Source: Bacteroidetes bacterium UBA1952
Lineage (GTDB): Bacteria > Bacteroidota > Bacteroidia > Chitinophagales > Chitinophagaceae
Length of the DNA: 16,600 nucleotides
Direction of reading: 5' to 3'
NCBI GenBank assembly: GCA_002336725.1
Contig: DDEO01000091.1
Coordinates: forward strand, 124-16,723
A model generated the notes under the pieces. That model made no database searches. It saw nothing but the letters and a program-made list of their open reading frames with translations, and was not told the origin of the DNA. Made by a program: the position numbers and the translations under genes. This document shows, piece by piece, positions 1 to 5,566 of this stretch (position 1 is its first letter; every line of letters starts with the position of its first letter).

Positions 1-130
1 AAACTACTTTCGCAAGAAGCCTAATAGCAGGAGTTCCAATAGCGAAGTTGTCCAATAACTTTAGCTGTCCAATTCTCCAATGCCGAAGGCATCCAATTCT
101 CCAATATCCGCCAGCGGCGGATGTCTAATC
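1..130. repeat. Dispersed-repeat boundary with CCAAT units and hairpins
   Basis: No gene lies here. Bases 1-19 are one arm of a 19-bp inverted repeat whose partner is at 16462-16480. Bases 36-105 hold six CCAAT pentamers (36, 52, 69, 77, 93, 101), mostly as tandem CCAATTCTCCAAT, separated by small self-complementary inserts: an imperfect pair at 41-49/57-66, ATGCC-gaa-GGCAT at 80-92, and ATCCGCC-agc-GGCGGAT at 106-122. Intergenic arrays of this CCAAT kind are familiar to me from Bacteroidota genomes. The last hairpin covers the A and T of the first possible start codon of the PPK2 gene. No promoter match was found, so the PPK2 promoter may lie beyond the left edge. Confidence 0.7.
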
Positions 131-876
131 CCCCACCTATGCTTACCGAAATCGCCACCCGCGCCCCCGAAAACCTGACGAAAGAAGAAGCCAGGCAACG
201 GCTCAAGGCGCTTCGCAAGGAAATATCCGACCTGCACAACCTGCTGATGGCGGAGCGTAAACACGCGCTGCTCGTCGTCATTCAGGGGATGGATGCAAGC
301 GGCAAAGACAGCCTCATCCGCAAGGTGTTTGGCGCGATGAACCCTATGGGGACGCACGCTGTGGGCTTTAAAGTGCCGACCGAGGAAGAAGCTGCACACG
401 ATTTCCTCTGGCGCATCCACAAACACACGCCGGGCAAAGGCGAGGCTTCGGTTTTTAATCGCAGCCACTATGAAGACCTGATTGTGCCTGCCATTCAGCA
501 GACGATTTCGGAAGAAGACTGGAAGGAACGCGCCCGCAGCATCAACGCTTTTGAACGCCACCTGACGCTGAACGGACATACGCACATCCTGAAATTTTAC
601 CTCCACATCTCCCATAAAAAGCAGGTGAAAAAGCTCAAAGAGCGCATCGAACTGCCCAAAAAAATGTGGAAATACAACGCTAACGACCTGGTGGAAAGCA
701 CCAAATGGGCTGACTACATGGAAGTGTATGAACGCATTTTCCGGGATTGCAACGAAGCGCCCTGGACGATTATTCCCGCCGATCAAAAATGGTATAAAGA
801 ACTGATGGTTGCCGAAAAAGTAGTGGAAGCCCTCCGGAGCCTGAACATGAAGTTTCCGGGAATGAAGAAGGGATAG
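121..876 (+). CDS. ppk2: Polyphosphate kinase 2 family protein, probable class III
   Basis: PPK2 enzymes transfer phosphate between inorganic polyphosphate and nucleotides; class III members can phosphorylate both AMP and ADP, regenerating ATP from polyphosphate in the cytoplasm. The 251-residue product has a Walker A loop GMDASGKDS at residues 56-64 and a Walker B/lid-entry motif VFNRSHYEDL at 111-120; the NRSHYED form is what I associate with class III. A basic lid segment around KKMWKYNANDL (180-190) precedes the C-terminal helices. Length is slightly short of the usual 260-300 residues, and there is no signal peptide. Two starts are possible: ATG at 121, whose A and T sit in the repeat hairpin at 106-122, and ATG at 139 (MLTEIATRAP). 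Neither has a clear ribosome binding site. The gene stands alone, convergent with the minus-strand block. Family assignment is firm; nucleotide preference and start are not. Confidence 0.93.
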   Translation: MSNPPPMLTEIATRAPENLTKEEARQRLKALRKEISDLHNLLMAERKHALLVVIQGMDASGKDSLIRKVFGAMNPMGTHAVGFKVPTEEEAAHDFLWRIHKHTPGKGEASVFNRSHYEDLIVPAIQQTISEEDWKERARSINAFERHLTLNGHTHILKFYLHISHKKQVKKLKERIELPKKMWKYNANDLVESTKWADYMEVYERIFRDCNEAPWTIIPADQKWYKELMVAEKVVEALRSLNMKFPGMKKG

Positions 877-929
877 GGCAGTGGATGTACATTCTCCGGA
901 TGCCCGGAAAAGGCTTCGGACGAACGTGT

Positions 930-953
930 TTTTTCCGGAAATTTCCGGAAAAA
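930..953. terminator. Perfect 24-bp palindrome, candidate bidirectional terminator
   Basis: The 24 bases form a perfect palindrome: five T, CCGG, AAATTT, CCGG, five A. As RNA it can fold into a nine-pair stem with a six-base loop on either strand, with U-rich flanks. It lies between the convergent ends of the PPK2 gene (876) and the secreted-protein gene (964), where a shared terminator is expected. It also contains two overlapping-arm copies of the TTCCGGAA octamer (933-940 and 943-950). The stem contains only four G-C pairs and the U tract is part of the stem, so termination strength is uncertain. Confidence 0.45.
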
Positions 954-963
954 TCAGGACGCG

Positions 964-1662
964 CTATGGATTTTGGATAACCAGCTCTACACGATTGCCA
1001 TAGGGCGAGCGGAAACGCAGGAAATAGAGTCCCGGCGACAAGCCTTTGGTGGGGAAAGAGGTCGTTGCGGCGGGCATTTTCCGGAGTAGCTTTCCCTTTC
1101 CATCCAGCAGTTCCAGCCCGGAAAGCGGCAGCCGGTCGGGGTTTTCGGTGCGCAGTTCCCTTCTGCCGGTTACGGGCCGTACACGCAGTCGCGCCATTTG
1201 CGGCGGGGCGTTGGAGTCGGTTTCTTTAGAGAAAAAATAAAGGCTGTCGGCAATGTTCCAGTCATTGCGGGAAAAAGGATATTCCAGACTGTCGCGGTAA
1301 ATCGTGGCCGACACCAGCCGCACCGAATCCGGCCCGCCGGCATTCCGGAAATAAACCGTGTCGTGGCGCTCCACAGGGCGTGCATCTTTAGCATCGCGGA
1401 TGTCGTACCAAGCCGTTACGCGCAGCCATTGCTCCACCGAGTCTATGGTGTAGCCCAGAAAGGGAATAACGCCGCTCCCGTCGGCAGCGTTGTAGGTGGT
1501 GTGAAAAACAACGCGCGTGGCCGTGTCGCCCAGCTTTGTCAGCGTATAATCCATCGTCGGGAACACGGGGCGGCCCTTTACACGATTGCTGCCAAGCGCA
1601 GGATAGGCGGCCCCTGGAAGCAGCCACCCGCACAACAGCAGACAAACAAGAAAGCGCATCAC
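964..1662 (-). CDS. Small secreted protein with probable T9SS C-terminal domain
   Basis: The 232-residue product begins with a Sec-type signal peptide (hydrophobic MMRFLVCLLLCGWLLPGAA, residues 1-19). Residues 25-175 are rich in beta-strand-like segments and match no family I recognise. The last 55 residues (SGLELLDGKGKLLRK, then LSPGLYFLRF near 208-217 and a final hydrophobic strand) resemble the type A sorting domain that directs Bacteroidota proteins through the type IX secretion system, though the usual PNP-like opening strand is not evident. It lies 45 bp downstream of gpsA on the same strand, so co-transcription is likely, without an obvious functional link. An AAGGTG sequence abuts two consecutive ATG codons (1662 and 1659), and either could be used. 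Function is unknown; secretion is the supported part. Confidence 0.8.
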   Translation of the reverse strand: MMRFLVCLLLCGWLLPGAAYPALGSNRVKGRPVFPTMDYTLTKLGDTATRVVFHTTYNAADGSGVIPFLGYTIDSVEQWLRVTAWYDIRDAKDARPVERHDTVYFRNAGGPDSVRLVSATIYRDSLEYPFSRNDWNIADSLYFFSKETDSNAPPQMARLRVRPVTGRRELRTENPDRLPLSGLELLDGKGKLLRKMPAATTSFPTKGLSPGLYFLRFRSPYGNRVELVIQNP

Positions 1663-1707
1663 CTTTTACTTGGAAATTTTGAAATCTGCAAACAAACCCT
1701 TGCCCAC

Positions 1708-2724
1708 TCACCCGATTGCGCCTTCCATTTTCCGGAAAGCATCGCGGGCAGAAGCGCCTTCCCACAGCACTTCATAAATCAGCGAGGCAATAGGCAGCAG
1801 GATGCCGCTGTCGTTGGCCACCTGCATCATGCCCTGCGAGGCATAGTAGCCTTCGGCCACCATGTTCATCTCCATCTGGGCGGCCTTCACGCCGTAGCCT
1901 TTTCCAATCATCAGGCCGAAGGCGCGGTTGCGGCTGTGGAGCGAGTAGCAGGTTACGAGCAAATCGCCGAGGTAGGCGCTCGTCAGGAAGTCGGGCAGGT
2001 CTTCTTCGGGATGTAGTTTCCGGAAATGTTGCTCTACAAACAGATGCAGTTCGCGAAAGCAGGCCGTGATATAGACGGCCATAAAATTGTCGCCGTAATC
2101 CAGCCCGTGAGCCATGCCCGCGCCCACGGCATAAATGTTTTTCAGGACGGCGGCAAACTGTGCGCCCCATACGTCTTTGTTGAAGGTCGTGCGCAGATAC
2201 CGCGTGGCAAAAGCCCCGGCTACGGCCTCCGTCAGCACGTTGTCCAGCCCGGAAAAGGTGAGATAGCTCAGCCGCTCCTGCGCCACTTCTTCGGCGTGGC
2301 AAGGGCCGGTAATCGCCACGTATTTGCCGATGTCGTAGCCGCAGTTGTGAGCGAGATAGTCGTTGAGCAATCGCCCCGTACCCGGCAGAATGCCCTTGAT
2401 GGCCGAGATGATATTAGGCTTTTGCCACAGTTGGGCATCAGCCTGCCCAAGCACATCGGCGGCATAGGCCGAAGGCACTGCAAAGACAACGGTATCGCTT
2501 TGCTCCAGCACGCTTTCCAGATTGGTGGTAGGCAAAACAGCGCCCGGTGCAAAGTGAATGCCGGGCATATAGGATTGATTGTGGTGTTTTTCTTTCAGAA
2601 AATCCACCGCCGATTCGCTGCGCATCCACCAGTGGGCCTGCCGCCCGTTGTCGGTCAGGATTTTAGTCAGTGCCGTCCCAAAACTGCCGTTACCAATAAT
2701 ACCGATATTTCCTAAAAGCGCCAT
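1708..2724 (-). CDS. gpsA: NAD(P)-dependent glycerol-3-phosphate dehydrogenase
   Basis: GpsA interconverts dihydroxyacetone phosphate and sn-glycerol-3-phosphate and supplies the glycerol backbone for phospholipids; it is cytosolic. The 338-residue length is normal. The N-terminal Rossmann fold shows IGIIGNGSFGTAL (residues 7-19, GxGxxG). Family motifs follow in order: SAIKGI (107-112), ITGPCHAEEVA (138-148, the variant of the usual GPSFAxEVA), VLKNIYAVGAGMAHGLDYGD (193-212) with probable catalytic Lys195, and LGDLLVTCYSLHSRNRAFG (252-270). The C-terminal helical substrate domain is complete. It is 125 bp downstream of the efflux adaptor and 45 bp upstream of the secreted-protein gene. No clear promoter was found in the 125-bp gap. 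Confidence 0.97.
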   Translation of the reverse strand: MALLGNIGIIGNGSFGTALTKILTDNGRQAHWWMRSESAVDFLKEKHHNQSYMPGIHFAPGAVLPTTNLESVLEQSDTVVFAVPSAYAADVLGQADAQLWQKPNIISAIKGILPGTGRLLNDYLAHNCGYDIGKYVAITGPCHAEEVAQERLSYLTFSGLDNVLTEAVAGAFATRYLRTTFNKDVWGAQFAAVLKNIYAVGAGMAHGLDYGDNFMAVYITACFRELHLFVEQHFRKLHPEEDLPDFLTSAYLGDLLVTCYSLHSRNRAFGLMIGKGYGVKAAQMEMNMVAEGYYASQGMMQVANDSGILLPIASLIYEVLWEGASARDAFRKMEGAIG

Positions 2725-2849
2725 GTAGCAGTTTTTGTTTTTGAAAGTTGCATTTTCCGGAAGTCCTGTAAAATCTGCGCCGGAGCGCGGGTTCGCGTGG
2801 TTCGGTTTCGAATCACAGGACGTACCGATTTTAAATCAAAAAAACTCCC

Positions 2850-4199
2850 TTATTCCTTTTTATCCTTCTCGCTGTTAAAGAGCAATTCTTTTTTCACGAC
2901 CGTAACCTTTGTGCCGTCTTTGAGGCTGCGGGCGACGGCGCTGTAGGGTGCAATCACCACTTCTTCGCCGGCTTTGAGGCCGGAAGTGATTTGCAGATAA
3001 TTGTTGTCCTGAATGCCGGTGGTTACATCACGGAGCGCCACTTTTCCGGAAATTTTATCCAGCACAAAAACAACCTGCCGGGCCTGTTTGGGTGCAATGC
3101 CTTTTTTGATAAGGCTGTCGGGATAGTCGCGTGTCGTAACGGCATTCACCGGAACGGCAAGCGTGTTGGCTTCCTTGCGGGTCAGGATATCCACCGAGGC
3201 CGACATACCGGGTTTGAAGACCACGGGCGTGGCAGGAACTTCGCTATTGGCCATTGCCGCAACAGGAGCGGGCGCGATAATCAGGATGCGCACTGTGTAG
3301 TTGGTTACCTGATCGGCGGTGGCTGCGGCCGCGCCACCCAGTCCGCCGCCCGCGCTTTTGCTCGAAACGCTCACACTGCTGACCACGCCGTAAAACTTCC
3401 GTCCGCGATAGGCATCGGCTTCAATAGACACGGAGTCGCCCATCTTTACTTTCGCAATTTCAGTTTCGCTCACGTCCACGCGCACTTCCATGCGGCCCAG
3501 GTTGGCAATGGTCATCATCTCGGTTCCGGCCATTTGTGCCGTGCCTACCACGCGTTCGCCCAGCTTCACGTTCAGGGCGGCAATAATTCCGGAAACCGGA
3601 GCAAAAAGGGTTGTCTTTCGCAGGTTGGCCTGCGCCTGCGCCAGATTGGCCGCAGCGCCTTCGATGCCAAACTGCCCGCCGGAGACCTGCGCCTGCGCCG
3701 CCTCAAACGAAGCCTTTGCTGATTTATAGGTTGCTTCGGCCTGCTCGAATTCCTGTGCCGAAATGACTTTTTCTTTAAAAAGCTGCTGATTGCGATTGTA
3801 GGTAGCGCGTGCCTGATCCATTTGCGCCCGTGCCTGTGCAACCTGTTCGCGTCCGGCGGCCACCGTAGCGCGGCTTTGCGAAACCGATGCCTGCGCCTGA
3901 TTGACCATGCTGCTGTAGGTAGCGGGGTTGATGCGGGCCAGGAGTTGTCCGGCGGCCACGCTGTCGCCTTCTTTGATGCGCAGTTCGATGATTTCGCCGC
4001 TCACTTCCGGCGATATTTTCACTTCCTGTTCCGGATAGATTTTGCCGCTTGCCGTTACCGTTTCCACGATGGTATGCGGGGCGGCGGCCTCAACGGCAAC
4101 GCGCGTGCTGTCGTCATTGCGCGAGCGCCCGATGGCGATGATGACGATTAAAAGGAGCAGGATGCCGGCGACAATCCAAAGGGTTTTTCTGCGTTTCAT
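2850..4199 (-). CDS. Efflux periplasmic adaptor, HlyD/MacA type (membrane fusion protein)
   Basis: Membrane fusion proteins bridge an inner-membrane ABC or RND pump and an outer-membrane channel. The 449-residue product has an N-terminal membrane anchor (residues 7-24), a lipoyl/biotinyl-like half motif (ISPEVSGEIIELRIKEGDSV, 62-81), a long Ala/Gln-rich coiled-coil hairpin (about 98-195), the second lipoyl half (LFAPVSGIIAALNVKLGERV, 198-217), a beta-barrel domain (about 235-345) and a membrane-proximal domain (about 346-440). The order and the single anchor resemble MacA, whose partner is normally a MacB-type ABC transporter. No pump or TolC gene is next to it: gpsA follows after 125 bp and an intergenic stretch precedes it. 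Its substrate is unknown. The copper island upstream is on the same strand, but a 377-bp gap argues against a simple operon. Confidence 0.93.
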   Translation of the reverse strand: MKRRKTLWIVAGILLLLIVIIAIGRSRNDDSTRVAVEAAAPHTIVETVTASGKIYPEQEVKISPEVSGEIIELRIKEGDSVAAGQLLARINPATYSSMVNQAQASVSQSRATVAAGREQVAQARAQMDQARATYNRNQQLFKEKVISAQEFEQAEATYKSAKASFEAAQAQVSGGQFGIEGAAANLAQAQANLRKTTLFAPVSGIIAALNVKLGERVVGTAQMAGTEMMTIANLGRMEVRVDVSETEIAKVKMGDSVSIEADAYRGRKFYGVVSSVSVSSKSAGGGLGGAAAATADQVTNYTVRILIIAPAPVAAMANSEVPATPVVFKPGMSASVDILTRKEANTLAVPVNAVTTRDYPDSLIKKGIAPKQARQVVFVLDKISGKVALRDVTTGIQDNNYLQITSGLKAGEEVVIAPYSAVARSLKDGTKVTVVKKELLFNSEKDKKE

Positions 4200-4285
4200 G
4201 GAGGGAGGGCAAACGGGGGCGTAAAAATAACACCCGCAGCGGCAGAGGAGTGGAATTGCGTAAATTTCCGGAAATACAGGGTTCC

Positions 4286-4399
4286 TTATTTTGGGGCCGG
4301 CAAGCTGGTATTCATATTAGATAAAATAACGTCTTGGCCTGTGGATTCCCGGAAAGTTTTCTTCCGGAGCGGGTAATCCCAACGGGTGTTGTCCTGCAT
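4286..4399 (-). CDS. Possible 37-residue small protein or leader peptide
   Basis: A 37-codon reading frame opens with ATG at 4399 (start MQDNTRWDYPLRKKTF) and ends with TAA at 4286. It is the only frame of note in the gap between the heavy-metal-binding-domain gene and the efflux adaptor. An exact TAnnTTTG element sits four bases upstream, which would make any message from it nearly leaderless. The peptide is polar and basic, has no signal sequence, and I recognise no family. It may be a leader peptide for the adaptor gene 86 bp further on, or chance. Confidence 0.25.
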   Translation of the reverse strand: MQDNTRWDYPLRKKTFRESTGQDVILSNMNTSLPAPK

Positions 4400-4403
4400 A
4401 TTT

Positions 4404-4411
4404 CAAAGATA
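4404..4411 (-). promoter_or_regulatory. Exact Bacteroidota -7 element (TAnnTTTG) upstream of the efflux adaptor
   Basis: On the minus strand these bases read TATCTTTG, an exact match to the TAnnTTTG -7 element of the Bacteroidota primary sigma factor. No TTTG or TTG -33 element is visible about 20 bases upstream, so the promoter would be half-conserved. Transcription from it would run through the 37-codon frame into the adaptor gene at 4199, giving a leader of about 200 bases. Confidence 0.4.
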
Positions 4412-4576
4412 CTGTTTCCCGGTGTGGTGCGTGCTTTTATGTATGAATAAAATAATTGTATTTGAGTAGCCATGACCTTTTACGAAAAATATTCACAGCT
4501 ATAAGAAAAGGGTTTTTTGTCGGCTTCTTGCGGTTACCAAAATGCGTAATGTGCTTTTGCCTGTGTGTTGGATTTT

Positions 4577-5441
4577 TTAGTGGTGATGGCCCCTATGTTC
4601 GTGTGGTTGGCTTTCGATTACTTCTGTACCCTCTGCTACCTCTACGGTAAAATCTGCCGTGTGTACTTTCCCGCTGGTCTGGAACTCTACCCATATTCTG
4701 TACACGCCCGGCCTTTTAATCTGCGCTTCGGCATAAATCGGGAAACTTTTTCCGGACATTGGGTGGATGTGCAAAAAATCTTTGTCCTCTTTGCTGATCA
4801 TCGCAATATGGGCGGTTGCGCCTAGGTAGGGCTGTATATCGCTTTCAGCTAATTTTTTACCCTCTTTTTTAACCGATATTTCCAGGGGCTGCGACCGGTT
4901 TGTTTTTAAATCATTTCCGTTCTCCAGCGCAACAGTATATCCATCTACAACCGAAACAAATTTCGGGGCGGAGCCTGCTTTGTCGTTGCCTGCATTTCCG
5001 GTTACGATAATCTCTTTTTTATCCACTACACCTGCTGCATCCTGTGGTTTGAAATCTGAAAACAGGAAGTATTTGCCGCCATGAGGAAATGTTTCTGAGA
5101 TAGTATAAGAACCGTCTGCCTGTTCTTCGGGATGGATGTGGCGAAACCACGAAAGGCTTTCATCTACAACCATTAAATGGACTTTCATTTCGTGCGAAAT
5201 ATCCAACAGGGTATTCCTGCTATTTTTCCGGAAATTGAAGGTCATTTTTGCAAGTGTCCCTGCTTCCGGAGTTTGTGGTTCCATGGTGAGTGCCACGGCC
5301 ACTTTCGCCTGATTTTCATTGGAAATGGCTACCAAATCCATTCCGCATTTCGGGCATTTGTCGCCTTTCTTTCCGGTTACTTTGGGGGTGCATCGGACAA
5401 GCATAAACGCCGTCGTTGTGGTTGTGCTGCTGATGGTTCAT
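4577..5441 (-). CDS. Heavy-metal-binding-domain protein with apparent one-base frameshift
   Basis: This is probably a periplasmic or surface copper-binding protein. Reading from ATG 5441 gives MNHQQHNHNDGVYACPMHP, whose ending is the hallmark of the YHS-like heavy-metal-binding domain (CPMHP). The expected continuation KVTGKKGDKCPKCGMDL is in another frame, which continues to the stop at 4577. The break is at a run of five G (5384-5388; five C in the message) where four would keep the frame. The only start in the downstream frame, ATG 5404, gives MLVRCTPKVTG and destroys the CPMHP motif, so I prefer 5441. The remainder is a strand-rich 250-residue region with HIHP motifs and a His-rich tail (HEHRGHHH). 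A copper-promoter-like module lies 25 bases upstream of 5441. Whether the extra base is real, a sequencing error or a programmed +1 shift at CCC-C cannot be told here. Confidence 0.8.
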
Positions 5442-5466
5442 CTGTGATGTTTATTTAATGGTTGAC

Positions 5467-5501
5467 GCAAATTTCAACACGGTGCCAAAATTTATTGTTA
5501 T
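5467..5501 (-). promoter_or_regulatory. Promoter-like module, copy 1 (ATAACAAT-N17-TGAAATTTGC)
   Basis: On the minus strand this reads ATAACAAT, 17 bases, TGAAATTTGC, ending 25 bases before ATG 5441. An identical pair of blocks with identical spacing precedes the first gene of the copper island (8953-8987), while the 17-bp spacers differ. GAAATTTG differs by one base from the TAnnTTTG -7 element, and ATAACAAT takes the place of the usual -33 TTTG, so a regulated promoter or an operator is a reasonable reading. Confidence 0.55.
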
Positions 5502-5519
5502 AAATGTGTCGTTCTTCTG

Positions 5520-5565
5520 CAAAGGTTAGACCTTTTGAGCGTATTGTGGTTTTCGCAAAAGGTCT
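5520..5565 (-). other. Mutually exclusive inverted repeats after the multicopper oxidase stop
   Basis: Just after the oxidase stop codon, the minus-strand transcript carries AGACCTTTTG (5565-5556), CAAAAGGTCT (5537-5528) and AACCTTT (5527-5521). The middle element can pair with the first (ten pairs, 18-base loop) or, through AAAGGT, with the third (six pairs, three-base loop). No U tract follows, so it is not a standard terminator. It may protect the 3' end of the oxidase message. Confidence 0.35.
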
Positions 5566-5566
5566 A

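Larger units (their letters stand above)
4200..4576. other. 377-bp intergenic region, mostly without recognised content
   Basis: Between the heavy-metal-binding-domain gene and the efflux adaptor, both on the minus strand, the region holds the TATCTTTG element (4404-4411), the 37-codon frame (4286-4399) and one TTCCGGAA octamer (4266-4273). The rest, 4412-4576, is AT-rich with no gene I can support, and no strong terminator hairpin was found after the stop codon at 4577. Short plus-strand frames from 4456 look like chance. Confidence 0.5.

Noticed and set aside
1198..2016. Plus-strand open frame of 272 codons opposite the secreted protein and gpsA
   Set aside because: Spans the intergenic gap and opposes two well-supported genes; composition is typical of antisense translation.
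4456..4650. Plus-strand 64-codon frame before the efflux adaptor
   Set aside because: Begins at a weak start, overlaps the heavy-metal gene end antisense, and its hydrophobic product reflects T-rich DNA; no ribosome site or family.
4577..5404. Heavy-metal-binding-domain gene starting at 5404
   Set aside because: This start removes the CPMHP motif and reads MLVRCTP out of frame; ATG 5441 with a one-base shift explains the family motif and the promoter position.
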